NCBI GenBank assembly: GCA_013399695.1
Contig: VXAU01002497.1
Span: forward strand, 31,390-95,389
Source of the DNA: Formicarius rufipectus
Lineage: Eukaryota > Chordata > Aves > Passeriformes > Formicariidae
Reading direction: 5' to 3'
DNA length: 64,000 bases
Below the pieces are notes generated by a model, which saw nothing but the letters and a program-made list of their open reading frames with translations, was not told the DNA's origin and searched no databases. Below, piece by piece: positions 1 through 12,527 of the stretch (its first letter is position 1; each line of letters starts with the position of its first letter). The position numbers and the translations under genes were made by a program.

Positions 1-2773
1 ATATACTCAGAGTAGATCGTTCTTCAGCACCAGCAATCAATGGGGCTGAAAAAATCTACACACTTTACAGGTCTGCCATCCTCATCTGTAGTATATAAAA
101 GACTTTGATGTAAGATAATTGGTCAATGAGGAGAATGTAAATTGCATTAAAAATAGGAAAATTTTTAACGCATAATGAGTTTTAGAAGCCAAAATATGTA
201 AACAAATGTAGAATGGTTACCAGAGATGACACTGAATGTTGGATACACAACAGCATCATTTTGTCTAAGCCAGCTTCAAAGCACAAAGTTCTAATTTTTC
301 TTTGCTCATTAAAATATATTTTTTCTACTGTGAAATGATTTAATGTAAACCCAACTTGTAGTTCATACACACATGAAATCTAAACCCCAAACCACCTTAT
401 TTACAGCTTTTAAAAAGCACAGGTTTTGGATTTATGAACACATCACTGCACTTCTGAGAAGATGTAGTCAACTCCATCTGGTACGTGTTTTGCAAGTCAG
501 GTAAGAATGTACTAGCAAACCACATATGTAGTTAAAAGGCAACAGATTGAATTCAGGTAGATATCTCTTCCAAATGTTAGCTAGTAATTCACCTCATGAG
601 ATAAAACATTTCTCACTCTTGGAAAATGAGAGCAAAGTACACTTTGAAAAGTCTGTCTTTAGCTGTACAGCATGCAATACAAAAGAACTCTATTTATGAC
701 TTATATTCAAGCAGAGAGGTAGAAGACATAATAAACCATGGGAATTCACAGTAGTATGTATCAAACATCTGAATAACTTCATTATATAAATGCTGTTTTT
801 TTCCACCCATATTCTGTTCATTTACATACTGAAGTAAATCCACACAATGAACAAACACGGCATAAGATTATGGAAGTGTTGACATACGCTACTGAATTAC
901 ATCACAGCAGTGTGACACCAAGAGCTGAGGGGCTTGAGCCAGGTGCCTGCCACCTATATCTCAGGCTGATCTGAAATGTCATCTTTATAACCATCAGTTT
1001 TTCCCTTTCTTTCATAAAATGGAAACATCTATAAGAAATATCTGTAAGAATGTCCACAGACGATATAATTCATAAGTGATCTTTTTAATCCATAAGCTAA
1101 GATCTATTGATTACACAACTATAAAATAAAATACACCTCTGATTGCAAATTAAAATGTTGCATTCTACAATAAAAGGTGAAATTCCTTATTTAGAATTCT
1201 TTAACCCATTTAGTATTAAAATTACCCTTATTTGCATTTTAATAAGAAATTTTGTAAAACTTTAAAACAGTGGTTGGTGCTAGTTACTTGAAAATATAAT
1301 TTGAAGAATTTTGAAGAAAATCACATAATTAGGCTAAATCTCCCAGTTCTAGATTCTCTCTAACACATTTGTAAAAATGCAATGTTCCGACTAACCCGCA
1401 CAGTTAAGGAGGAGATATTTAATTGAAGAATTATATTAGTAATAGTTAAATATATAATCAGATCATTTATCACTAATATAAAATGTTAACTCCTTTTTAT
1501 TTTTTGAAACCATCAAGAGGAGATCTGGAGGGAGCTTGTGTTGTTTTGTTTGGGGTTTTTTTGTAGTTTTGTTTTTGTTAAACACAAGAAGTGTTTCATG
1601 GAGTTAAGAGAAAGTAAATCACACTTGATATTTCCCTTAGAATTGCTTTGTAGAGCAAGATCTAAGGCCAACTCCACAATTTTCACTAAAATACTACGTC
1701 ACACAGAAAATTTATTCCCTATGACATAGGCTATTTTTGCATCTGTGATTAAACCAAAATAAATCAAAATAGATACATACTGAAGGCATATCCCAAGATA
1801 ATACTGAATTTAAAATACTACCAAAAGAATTAATCCATGTATTAAATTGCTTTTATGAAGCAGTGAATATACCGAGATTAATTTTCCTCCCTTTCTTTCT
1901 TTGATTACTTAGCTGTTGTTATAGATACAGTATAAAACATACTAAATTAATGACTTAAACAGTAAAAATTTTCTAGATTATTAGTTACTTTCTTTTATGG
2001 TCCTTACACAGTATAGGGTTTCAAGAATTTGGGGAGTTTGAATTTCCTTCAGGGCTAAACTTCCTCAAGACATTTATTTTTCTTCAAAAAACATCCTACT
2101 TCCCAGGCCTACTGAAGTGCACCCTAGTACAAGTTATGTCCTAGTATAATAAGTCACATTCCCTCCTTTTGTTCACAGTAGACTGAGGAAGTGGATATTT
2201 GTTTAAACATTCAAAGCTTCTACAAAAATCTAAAAACCTCTTCCTGTGTCTCAAATATTCCTTGTATGTTGAATGTTTTGCACATACATAAGTAGACTCT
2301 TAATGATCACTGGAACATTTTTTTTCCTCTGCTACTGTTTTCATATGAGCTCCGAGAGCAGTCTACGTGAAGTCTTTTACCTCTGAAAGCTCTAGAGAGT
2401 GTGCTAGAAATCCCTACTCAGGGTAATCTGCAATCCCAAACCAGGGCAACATAGTCAACAAATCTGGTTCCTTTTTTGGGTTTTACTTTTTCAAATAAAA
2501 CCAAAACACAACAAAACCCAGAAAACAGTAGCATTAAACTAATTATAAATAATGCACTTATTAGCGAAAAAATGCTTAACCTGTTCATGACAAGGCTAAA
2601 TCTGAACTACAGACAACTGTGGGCTCTTGTTGTATCACTGAATGTATTTCTCAGACAAAACCCTGCCATTGTGGAGCACTACTAGTTTTCACAGTCAAAA
2701 TGTATTTTGACTTAGGCCCAATGGACCTAACTTTGTTCCCTTTCAATATGTGCTCTTTAAAATAACTTCTAAC
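1..2773. other. AT-rich non-coding stretch, no gene seen
   Basis: No frame above 63 codons, no recognisable repeat family apart from a TTTG-rich tract near 1.54 kb, and no RNA gene seen. If the candidate minus-strand gene is real, part of this stretch would be its 3' UTR. Confidence 0.5.
1538..1579. repeat. TTTG/TTTTG low-complexity tract
   Basis: T- and G-only stretch of the CAAA/TTTG class seen repeatedly in this window. Confidence 0.7.
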
Positions 2774-2904
2774 CTATCTAGAAGACATGTCTGACATCTT
2801 GACATTTTTCATTCTTAGGCATTCCTTTATGCATTGTTTCACCTCTTCAGATAATACTTTGTTAGACAAGGTTATCCTACAAAAGTAATCAGCCACTTCA
2901 GGAT
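2774..2904 (-). CDS. Candidate terminal coding exon with stop
   Basis: After a long pyrimidine tract (TCTTTTTTCTTTTCCTTTTCG) and ATTATCACAG, one frame is open for 42 codons and ends at a TAG at 2774-2776. The peptide has VADYFCRITLSNKVLSEEVK and ends MKNVKMSDMSSR; it is basic and helix-like. It begins with two bases that complete an Asp codon with the single base left by the candidate exon at 5018-5208. If real, this is the C-terminus and the 3' UTR lies below 2774, where several TTTATT words (AATAAA on the minus strand) occur. Confidence 0.26.
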
Positions 2905-5338
2905 CTGTGATAATCGAAAAGGAAAAGAAAAAAGAGATAACAACAAAAAAAGACCTCCTTGAGGAAAAAAAACAAAAAACCAAAACTTAGAAAGTATTTT
3001 TTCCATGAGTTTTAGTTGCTAACTACCTAAAGAACTATTCATTTGAGAAGAAAATATGACCTTCCACTCTATGTGTCTTTTATCTTGGTCATGCTTTGTT
3101 GGTATTTTTATAGATCTAACAACTGAAACTTTCCATTTCATGTCAAATGTGTCACACATATTGTAAAGAAACAAGCTACAACATTAAGTCTTAGATGCGC
3201 TTTTAGCCTTTGTCACCTACTCACCCACAGGTTACCCAATTCTTATTCTCTGCAGGTTTATCTGGATGCCCAGCATTACAGACCAGGTTATCCCTCCACT
3301 GGAACAGAATTAGGCACAGCACATAAAGTTAAGAATCTGTGAAAGTAGAGATCAGTGCCTAGATTTTCCTCTCTCTACGATTTTCAGTAAGTCTGTAACA
3401 TTACCCGAGTATGGTCGGTAACCACTTTTATAAAGGACATCTCTGTTAGGAAACTAAACTTCATCTCTATAGTAAACCATCTGTGATTTACAGTGACTGC
3501 CCAACATTTGTGTTCTGAAAATCTGTTAATGGAGATCAAAGATAAGTAGTGCTGTGGCTAACTAAGGCATAAAACTAATCTGAGTCAGGAAAGAAATCTA
3601 TGATTTTATCAGCTCCAACCAGCTACCTGTGTTACTGAAAAAGAAGAACAGTCTCTCAGTAGCACATTATGCAGCCCATAGGGCCATAACTTTCCCCCCC
3701 ACGCCTTTAATAATTAGACATGTACATCCAGTGACAAAATATTTTTCATTATTTAACAGGTCAGCTCTAGACCCATTAGAACACTGGAACTATGTATGCA
3801 AATTCAGTTAATGTGACTTAAAAGGATTTTTATAATTCTTTAAAGTGATAATAATATGGTGAGATAAAGACAGTACAGCACCTGTCTTTCCACACCTTGT
3901 GGGAGTTTATCAGAAAGTCAGCTTACATAAGAGCACAGATAACCACACAGACACATATAAGCATATGTCCACCTAGACTTATACCCTTTTTTATCTTCCC
4001 AAGTAAGTCTGCATTTCTGAAAGGCATACTAAAGAACATATCACCATATTTCCACTACAGAAGCATTGGAAACAACCATGTTCATTGCCTTAAGACTTCC
4101 AGGGTAACATTTTAATAACAAATTTTTGAGGAGAAAAAAAAATAAATTTTTAGACTCAATGAAGGTTCTATCAACTGCACTGTGACCTGCAGATGCAACT
4201 CTGACTTTTGACAGGAATGATGGAGAATCTGAGGTAATAACAGGAAATACTGGGAAGAATTAAAAAAAATTCCAAAGAGGAATTTCTGAATGCTTTCACA
4301 AGCTACTCCTCAGTCTTCTCAGTTACATTCCATGCAACAGTTTTGACTTCACTGTTGTTGCACCAGGCATTAATCAGCAAAATTTATAGTTCACTATCTT
4401 CAGAGTTATTTTTAGGGAAATTTGTTCATTAAGCAGGATTCATTCCCTAGTTCTCCAAGTTGAAATTGAACACTTAAAAGTTAATCTCATACTGAGGCAT
4501 CACTGCCCACTTGCTTATGGGATAAAAATATAATGTTACAAGGAAGAAAACTTTCATTTGGTTTGATGAAGAGCAGCTGAGGTAGGCTTGGAGCTGCAAT
4601 CTCTCCACCAAACTCAGCAGCAAATAAGACAGCATTTCAGACCACACCCTCAAAGTTTTGGAGGACAGAGGAGATGAAGAAGTGGCAGAATTACCACAGA
4701 CACAATACGACACTCTTTTAGAGACTGGCAATAGATTAAAAAAAATTAAATAAATAAAGCCTCTGTCTTATGGAATTTAAAGAGGGGGGGGAAAAAAAAA
4801 GAGAACAAAACTTCTCTGTTACGTATACTATCTTGCATTTATGGAATAATCAAAAGCAATAAAAATATCAAATGATGAGAATTCTCACAGGGTAGGTGGC
4901 AGCACGTGATAGAACTCTATCTTCACAAGATAAAACTTAGTCTACGACTTGCCACATTCCTGTGAGAAAGGAGTTGATGTGAAGCATTTACTGAACCCAA
5001 CAGCATTTAAAACTCACCACGCAAGAGAGTGAAGATCTTGTGGGTAAATTCCCTTAAGAAGACAGTCCAGATAATTTTACCTTGGAGCTTCCTGATCCTT
5101 ACCCTTCCTTGGTCATCTTGCAGCCACAAAAGCTGACTCCAGAGTTTATGAGCTGGGCACATGTAAAGCCTGGTTCTATGAGCCCGTTTGTTGCCATGCC
5201 CCACTGACCTAGTGGTTCAGGCAGTGGTTCAGTGACTGAATACCTATCTAACAAAGCCTGCTCATTAAATGCAATTAAATGTTACCTGCTACACAAGTTA
5301 AAAATTAATCTATTGCAATAAGGAAATAGAGAGTTCAC

Positions 5339-5510
5339 CTTCTTCTTGGGCTCCAGCCCTGTGGTGTAGCCAAAAGGATGTAATTCTCCTCTCTGCTCAT
5401 TTCACAATACCTAGAAATGACAGAGATTTTACTGACATAGCATTGGAAATATTCTTTTAATGCAGTTCCTTTTTCAGAAACCAGATTAGGAAATGTCTGT
5501 AGTTCTGGTT
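5339..5510 (-). CDS. Candidate coding exon, unknown protein (56 codons)
   Basis: Acceptor ATGATCTCTTGTACAG and donor AAGAAG/GTGAAC flank 172 bases open in a single frame. The peptide includes LQTFPNLVSEKGTALKEYF and YCEMSREENYILLATPQGWS. The phase matches the small exon upstream (5738-5784) and the longer candidate downstream (5018-5208). Third-position GC is not raised, so coding support comes only from the open frame and splice signals. Not recognised. Confidence 0.27.
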
Positions 5511-5737
5511 CTGTACAAGAGATCATAAATTTCAGATGGCAATATCAAAGGTACTTGCAAGGCAATGTTACTGCAGTGCTAACCTTAACCCCTCAAATTA
5601 AAAAAAAAGACAGGCAGTCATTAATAAACACCAGAGACATGACATGTTTACGTTCTCCATGGTCAACAATCTCTAATAAATACCAAAATATGACATGCTG
5701 CTGCATGGGAAAAGAAAGGTAAGAATGAAGAAGCTAC

Positions 5738-5784
5738 CTGATAATTTCTGTCTAGATAAAACACACTCTAATTTTATTTCTATG
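5738..5784 (-). CDS. Candidate small coding exon, unknown protein
   Basis: A 47-base segment lies between a very good acceptor (GAGTTTTTTTCTTCCCAG) and a good donor (TTATCAG/GTAGCT). Only one frame is open (IEIKLECVLSRQKLS). It ends with one base that completes a Glu codon with the first two bases of the next candidate at 5339-5510. Both were noticed independently before the phase was compared. Confidence 0.27.
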
Positions 5785-7018
5785 CTGGGAAGAAAAAAAC
5801 TCTAAATTACCTTTTTCATTCAAGGAAGTAGGAAAAAAGACAGGTGTTTCTAAGGGGCACTACAACAGCAAAAATGATATAGTACATGTGCCATTTCCCA
5901 GAAACAGAAACATTTGATTATTTTGAAGTAGCTGTCCACAGCTGGCAGTTGAACCCAATTATGATTCTATCAGGTGCCAGCTAAAACATTCAATAGTATT
6001 TGAGAGAAGATGAAATAGAGTAGTCCATGTAAATCATAAAAGAATCTTATTAAGCTGATAGTGAGTTGCACCTTGCCTATGAACAGGTCTCTCATTCCAG
6101 ATAAAAAATTCTAAAGCATTAAAACTAAAGGATAAAATCAACTTAGCAGAATAACTTAAAAATATTTTTGTTTCATAAACACACTCCCATAAACTTAAAG
6201 CAGACAAACATAAAACATAGTATTATTCTCTTTGTAAAAGACTGTAAATAATGACAAAGATGCTATCTTGCTTAACATAATATCCACATTGTTTTCTGTG
6301 TCCATCTGCAAGAGACCTATTTTCTCCATACTGTTTAGCATACACTGGGGAGAGATGATAATAATAAGGTTGTTGAGATTTCTCCAAAGGTTGCACAATG
6401 CACTACACATGCAGCATTTACTTAGGATTATCAAATCCAGCTGCACTTGAAATTGGGAAAATATTACACATACTCAGAAACAAAGCAGTACAGACAGTCC
6501 TTTAGGGCAGTTGGTGCTTCCATTTGTTTAATGCCAGCTGGGCCCCAACCCACTGAGAAAAGCACTACAGATTAGTATCTTCTGCCAGGCCATGCTGTTA
6601 ATTAATGCTCTTAATTGTACTGGCATGGTGCTCAGGGGGGAAACCTAATTCTAAAGTCAGAGAAATCAGAAGGACTTGTAATTCTGCTCCACTAAGTAAA
6701 AGGGTTATCTTAGAAATTAGAGTAATATTTTAAGCACACAAAGTTTTCATAATTATTTTCTAGAAGGCTCTGTTGTCCAGCTGTTGAAGTTACAAGAACT
6801 TCAACTTTTTTTCTTCAGGTACTAGTCCAGTGCCAAACAAATGTTTGGTCCTCCTGGCAATCACTCTATTTTACCTCATGATGACATAAGCACTTTGTTT
6901 CACCTTCACAGGTTCATCTTATCCTTTGGCCTCAAAGATGTCTAACTCTGTTTGACATCAAACTCTGTCAAACATCAATTCTGCTTTTGCCATTATAACA
7001 AACAAGTCCTACTTATAC

Positions 7019-7107
7019 TTCTGGTGCTCAAAGTCTTGATTTTCTCCATTCACTAATGGAAACAGATCTCTCCACAAATACTGAACTCTCTTCAAAAATA
7101 CGTATTT
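7019..7107 (-). CDS. Candidate coding exon, unknown protein (29 codons)
   Basis: A strong acceptor (GGCCTCTTCTTTCAG) is followed by 29 open codons (KYVFLKRVQYLWRDLFPLVN, then GENQDFEHQ) and the donor AA/GTATAA. The two leftover bases join in phase with the candidate at 5738-5784. The peptide is plausible as a helical segment but short. On the plus strand a 61-codon frame overlaps the same bases, which shows how easily open frames arise here. Confidence 0.24.
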
Positions 7108-7423
7108 CTGAAAGAAGAGGCCTTGGTTTAGTAATCAATACAGGTGAAAAAATACATAGTCTGAAAAAAGAGTATATTACTCTAACCTGGTTTCTCCAAT
7201 TACTGAAGTTTGAAGTGGACAATCACATCCAAAGTTATTAGAAACGAGTACTTAATAGATGCAATACGCTCCCAAGTCAGGACTTAAGCAAGTTCAGAGC
7301 TGAAGACTTAGAAGTAAATTGGATCCCTGTGAAATCACCACATAGCTTCACAGAACTCTATACTTTGCTTTTTATAAAAAACAGCAAATGATAAATACCA
7401 CAAATAGGACTGCACACTGGGCA

Positions 7424-8045
7424 AGAGAACCAAAAATGTAGGTTGAAAGGAACTTTTGAAGATCATCTAGTCCAGTTTCCTCCTCAAGGTGTGGCTGCCT
7501 TCTGAGTTTGATTGGGTTGCTTTTGGGCCTTATCCAGATGAGTTTTAAATACCTCTAGTGCTGGAAGTCTCTCTCGATGCACCTTGTCCCAGTGCTTAAC
7601 CTTGCTTGCTCCCTGTGAAAAAACAGTCCCTTCAAATCCCATGGGAGTCTCCTTCATCTCCAGTTGTGGCCACTGTTCCCTGCTCAGTTGCTGTGCACCT
7701 CCCAGGGGAGCCTGGCTTTGACTCCTCTACTGCTCCTGCAACCAGCTCCCTGCAGTGCCCTCTCTTGTCTCCTGGCAATCCTCCAGAAAGTCAGAGGCCT
7801 CTCATTCATGACTGCACTTTCTCAACCTTCTTGTTTTGGAGCACTGCAAAAAGGGCAGAGCTGTGCATGGCCATCAGGAAGCCTTCCTTGCTGTAAGGAC
7901 ACACAGCTGCTTCACCTGCAATTAATTCACTGCCCATCGGATCCCCATGTCCTTTTCCATCTGACTATTGGCAGCCAGGATGCAGCACTGCACAATGCCA
8001 AACTAGTTCTTCGGGGCTTCTACACATTAGTCTGTGTGAAGGGTA
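7424..8045 (-). mobile_element. CR1 LINE fragment, old
   Basis: The left edge (7424-7500) reads as the reverse complement of a CR1 3' end: a GTAGGTTGAAAGGAAC-like stretch, then GATCATCTAGTCCAG. Further right come weakly preserved CR1 blocks (cagtgcttaacc, the leucine-rich frames around 7.66-8.05 kb, and ccatgtccttttcc). The 131-codon plus frame at 7664-8059 lies across this antisense CR1 sequence and is not a gene. The left 180 bases are secure; the right limit is approximate. Confidence 0.62.
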
Positions 8046-9381
8046 TTTATACAGTTTAAAAACATATATTCCTGTCCTAAGAAACTTGAGCTTAAACTAG
8101 GTGAGACAAGTAGGTGAGACAGGATGAAAAATAACTGTTCAAGAAAGGCAAGCCATTAAGAAGTCTGGACTGGGATTCAGAAGGACCATGAAGGCAAATG
8201 CAAATTCAGGTGCTTCTGTTCAAAGTGTGAGACAGATAATTGAGAGATTCAAATCCAGGAATGGGTGATAAATAAATCAATAGTATTACAGGGTTACCTG
8301 ACTGTAAGGCATAAGAGTAGAACAGTGACTGAAAGCAAAATAAGATTATGTACAACCTTAGGCCTGCCACTCATCTCTTCATTCAGTTATTTTTTCACTT
8401 CTGAGATTCCAATTAGGCAACATCAAAGTTACCACAAGCCACTTTAGGTATAAAAAGGTCTTCAAAAGGAAAAGTAGTATTGCAGTCTGTCTGTACTACC
8501 TGACAAAAAGCTCAATAAACCTCTACTACTCTTGAACAATGAGTGCGAAGTATAACCTTAAAATATAAGTGATGGAAGGAAATAAGCATGTGCCTGAAAG
8601 GAAATCTCAAATTCATCATCCTAAGCTTTCAAAGACAAACTTTAAACAAAATGGAGGAAGCTGAAAATACCTATTCATTTTGCTTGTGAGAAAAACCAAT
8701 CTCTCATGCCTTTAGGCAGTAGAGAATTATGTGGTCTTTTGAACTGAAAAAGTGCAAGCTGTAGAGGATCAGACTGAATAAATGTTAAGATACCAGTCTC
8801 ACAGGGCCTTTGGGAATCTACTCAATAACAATATTTTTGAGATGTCACACACAGGGATGGTGTATTTGTTATTTACCACTTGCAGAATAACCAAATAAAA
8901 ATGAAAGGGTGTGTTCATGCAATAAGGAACAGACTCAAAGGAAATATCTCCATGGGAACATATAGCTAATATAAAAAGATGTGTCATTTTAAGGTAAACT
9001 GAAAGAAAGGAACTGAAAAGAAAGAAAAACAAACTCAAGACCACTCAAAATCCCCACATCAAACAAATAACTTTAAACTGGGCTATGCTATAAGAAAGAT
9101 TCATGTTTTTCCACTCAGTATATTCCAAATATGGCAAAGTTAGTCCAGTTAGTAGGGCTCTTTCCCTTAATTTATGCAAACATTTGACATGCAGAATTTA
9201 TTTTGTCCTTAAGGCAAGAGGAAACCTCCTTATCCTAAAAAAGTCAGATGCTAGCAACTGGATGAACAGATTCCTAAATCTGTAAAGATTACTCCAGTAC
9301 TGCTGCAGACAGTACAAGTGTGGTATCCTTCATCCAAAAATGAGATGTATACATCTGAAGGCTTTTAGTATCAGTCATCAC

Positions 9382-9532
9382 GTCAATGCTGTTGCAAAGA
9401 CCTGCTTCCTGACGACAAATTGCCAGTGCACTTTATTCAGGCTACAATAATGGTAGCAGCTGTGCAGAAGCCCCTTGGTCAATATAACTGGAAAGTTAAT
9501 GCCAAGAGAAGCCATCTCCATTGTAGTTCTTT
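9382..9532 (-). CDS. Candidate coding exon, unknown protein (49 codons)
   Basis: The segment starts after a pyrimidine-rich stretch ending AATACAG and ends at a mediocre donor (TTGAC/GTGATG). One frame is open for 49 codons, with the peptide MEMASLGINFPVILTKGLLH and then a Cys/His/Trp-rich part (HWQFVVRKQ). The phases fit the upstream candidate 9724-9788 and the downstream candidate 8877-9012. The many aromatic, Cys and His residues are a warning that this may be translated intron. Confidence 0.22.
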
Positions 9533-11981
9533 CTGTATTGTTGAGTAGAATCGACAATAAAAAGTTGAGGCCCTTGACTGAGGGTCTCAATATATATCAA
9601 GGTTGAGTGCCAACTCAATATGCAAATATATTTTGCCCTGGTGAACCAAAATTAAGCAGAATACAGCTATAATTTTCACTATCTAGCATATTGCGTATAA
9701 TATCATAAAAAGTATTTACAAACCCTGATTATTCTGTCTAAGCCTGTAATCCTCTTTAGGAATAAGATATCTACTGCATAAATAGCTTCTTGAGGGGGAA
9801 AAAAAATTAACTTCATTATGTGGCAACCTGTAAAACTAACTACATCTTGTGAAGAGAATAAGATAAGAAGACATAAAGGAGATGACTCTAATTGACACCT
9901 TGCCTACAATAATCTGAAACAATACTCCAAGAGGAACAAAAAACAGGTTTAGTCATGCCCTTCTTTTCTTGTATCATGTGCCAAAATAAAGGTTTCAATC
10001 TCTTTCTTAAATGGCATACTTTTACTTCTTTATTGAATTCTTCATCTCTTTTATCCTTTCCTTTCTGGCCTTTTTAATCAATTGCTAAAATTACTCAGCA
10101 GAATTGGACATCAGATACACAACACTTCCTTTTATTAGCATGATATACATGGAGAGACAGGAGTTTAAAAGCCCAGTCGTTATGCGCAGTCCATAAAGTA
10201 ATATTTCCTGCAGACCATGTAAATTCACAGTTATAGCAAGAATGGGGCCAAATTTGATTTAAACTCTCCATTTGGAGTTCTTTTTTTCCCAAATGTTCTC
10301 TAATACCAGATATATTGAGGACTCTTTCAAAAGCTACAGTTAAAGTCAGAAGTGAAAGTAGAGAGTGGGCAATAATAAAAAAGTAATAAAAAGGTATAAA
10401 GATAAATGGAAAAAAGTGGGGAGAGTTAGGAAAAAAAAACTCATCAAGAAGAACAACTGACCCATCCTCAGACGCAATGAAGTTTGACACTTCCCTACCT
10501 GCCTGGTAATTGTCTGGTGTTCAGTGACTCAGCAGGAACTCACAACTGAATTAGCCGTACTGGATATGTTCTGCCTGCAAGTAGGTGAGCCTTACTTATC
10601 TACTGTTTCCATCACACAATAAATAACTGCCGTGTACTCCTAAATTCAGTAAATTTCTTCCTGCAATTCTCTGCGGATGATAGAGGATGTTCAAGTAGAA
10701 ATGATGCAGTAGAGGAAGAGTACAGAAAATAATAGAATGGTTTGATTAAAAAGTTGTCAATCAGTTTAAATTTTCTAATATCACAGTTTTTAGACTAAGA
10801 AATGAAGGTAGCCTTCAGGTTTTGCAAAGGACAACCATCTTTGTCAATTCAGAAAATCAGTTCATATTTTTAAGTCTTAATGGGAATAAAACAGTATTTT
10901 TCAAACAGTCTGCCTCATTTTGAAGCTGGCTTTTGTGGCAACATTAGGAGATGATAGAAAAAAGTGCTTCCCTTTAGGGCTAACACTGTATGTGGACATT
11001 ACAGAAATGTTATTATCAAAAGCTTTGGTCTCACAGCGAGATCACCAGCAGTCTACAAAGACTGACTATGCAGACCGACAGGCTTAGGACCTTGAATACA
11101 AGACAATTTGTATAGCATTCGCTTTTCAGTTCTCATTTTCCTGAATACAGTGATGCCAGAATGTCAACAATCTTTGGAAAACAAAAGACAATTCTAATTA
11201 AAAGTTCCTCTATTTAGTTTAAAAATGCCATAACCCTACTTAAATATTAATATTTTACAAAAAAAAACCCATAAACCTGAATCTAAAAAGTGTAGATTTA
11301 GAAGGGGTTGAGTAGCAAAATCACATTAACTTGTGAGCTTTAATTTTAATGAATATCTCACAGTTCCGAACAAAAAATTTACAAACTGTCCTTTAATACA
11401 AGAGCATTTTAATGAAACCATTCATCTTTCACCTTGTATGAAATATGAATGCCAAATATAGAAGAATCTGTTTTGGGAGTTCTGTAAAGTTAAGAAAAGT
11501 AATGTCCTGCTTTATAAGCAAAATTACAGCTATGGGTTGCAAATAAGCACATGCAACACAAGTCCAAAAATGTTAACACATCCATTTAAATGAGCCATGT
11601 GCTTGGGAACATTCTTGAGATTTTCTCTGCAGGGGAGTCACAACACTCATTAAGAGATACTAAGATCCACAATGAATAGACCAAGTGCTCATTATAATGT
11701 AATGAGCAAAATTATCACACAATGGTCCTGTGGAGTAAAGCCATTGCATTCCAAGAATGTAATAACCTTTTTACTTAAAAACAAAAAAATAAATTAAAAA
11801 CAAATCCCAAACAAACATGAACATAGGCTTCTCCTATCTTGGTTAAGAATTAGGAAACATATAGGCATGTTGATATGATATAGTATATTTGACCAAACAC
11901 ACTACCATAATGTAACAACATAAGCCAGCTTCAGTAACACAGTAGGCATTAATAGCTTTAGGAAATCAGTCGTCATCTGAC

Positions 11982-12116
11982 CCACATAGTCTGAAAGAGC
12001 TCAAGTTCCTTAGCCTTCAAGTCACAACGTAAGGCTACATAATCAACAACAGTCTTCCTGCTGGCTGTCCTTGAGAGGTATTTATAAACCTCTTGAATAG
12101 CCTTCCATCTAGGAGG
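11982..12116 (-). CDS. Candidate coding exon, unknown protein (45 codons)
   Basis: The open frame has 45 complete codons and phase 0 at both ends, matching the neighbouring candidates at 12406-12527 and 10604-10670. The peptide contains IQEVYKYLSRTASRKTVVDY and LKAKELELFQTMW, which reads like a charged helical segment. Codon third positions are moderately G/C rich. The acceptor (GAAAAGTAG) lacks a good pyrimidine tract and the donor could be TGG/GTCAGA or AT/GTGGGT, so the boundaries are uncertain. Family unknown. Confidence 0.26.
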
Positions 12117-12314
12117 CTACTTTTCAAAGGTCTGTACAAAGGAACATCTCTCTGTTCATCTTGTCCATTCATCTGCCTCATGGCTAAAGAAAGATTATCA
12201 AACTAATGGTGCCCTATTTTTCTTTCAGCACATCCAGCTCGTTGCTCTCCATTTTCACTGCTTTAGATCCATAACTTGCCAAACCCCAGCAGAAAATTAA
12301 CATTCCACCTCCCA

Positions 12315-12355
12315 CCAAAAAACAAACAAACAAACAAACAAAACAAAAAAAAAAT
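12315..12355. repeat. (CAAA)n tract
   Basis: Five or more CAAA units followed by a poly-A run. The minus-strand frame crossing it yields FFFCFVCLFVCFLV, a typical artefact. Confidence 0.9.
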
Positions 12356-12405
12356 CCTACAGAGAAGAAGAAGCAGTGACTTCTTGGCTGAATAATCTGG
12401 CATAC

Positions 12406-12527
12406 TTTCTCCAAAGGCTCCTCTATGCTCTTTGAGGATCGATTCTCTAGTAACACATATCCATCTACTAACTCCTCCTTAACAAATAAAGAGGTCTCTG
12501 ACATTGATGCAGTTGTTTGAGTAGGAT
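12406..12527 (-). CDS. Candidate coding exon, unknown protein (40 codons)
   Basis: Acceptor CCTTTGTGTTTCTCAG and donor GAGAAA/GTATGC enclose 122 bases open in one frame. The peptide contains SLFVKEELVDGYVLLENRSS and IEEPLEK; it is acidic and less cysteine-rich than the other candidates. The same frame stays open past the donor for about 50 codons into a CAAA-type simple repeat, which argues that the real boundary, if any, is the donor given. It is followed in the model by 11982-12116. No family recognised. Confidence 0.27.

Noticed and set aside
3256..3327. Plus-strand exon-like segment after CTCTGCAG (YLDAQHYRPGYPSTGTELG)
   Set aside because: All three frames are open for much of it and the donor is weak; a good example of a chance exon.
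4642..4740. Acidic plus-strand frame (VLEDRGDEEVAELPQ)
   Set aside because: No acceptor with a pyrimidine tract, no donor, and it ends in an A-rich run; likely chance.
6217..6328. Minus-strand segment after the strong acceptor ATCTCTCCCCAG
   Set aside because: No usable donor in phase with the neighbouring candidates; left out of the exon model.
7664..8059. 131-codon plus-strand frame
   Set aside because: It runs antisense across an old CR1 copy; leucine- and serine-rich, no motif.
10095..10490. 131-codon minus-strand frame
   Set aside because: Its middle is a translated pyrimidine tract (FFFPNSPHFFPFIFIPFYYF). Only its first few codons (10462-10498) are used in the exon model.
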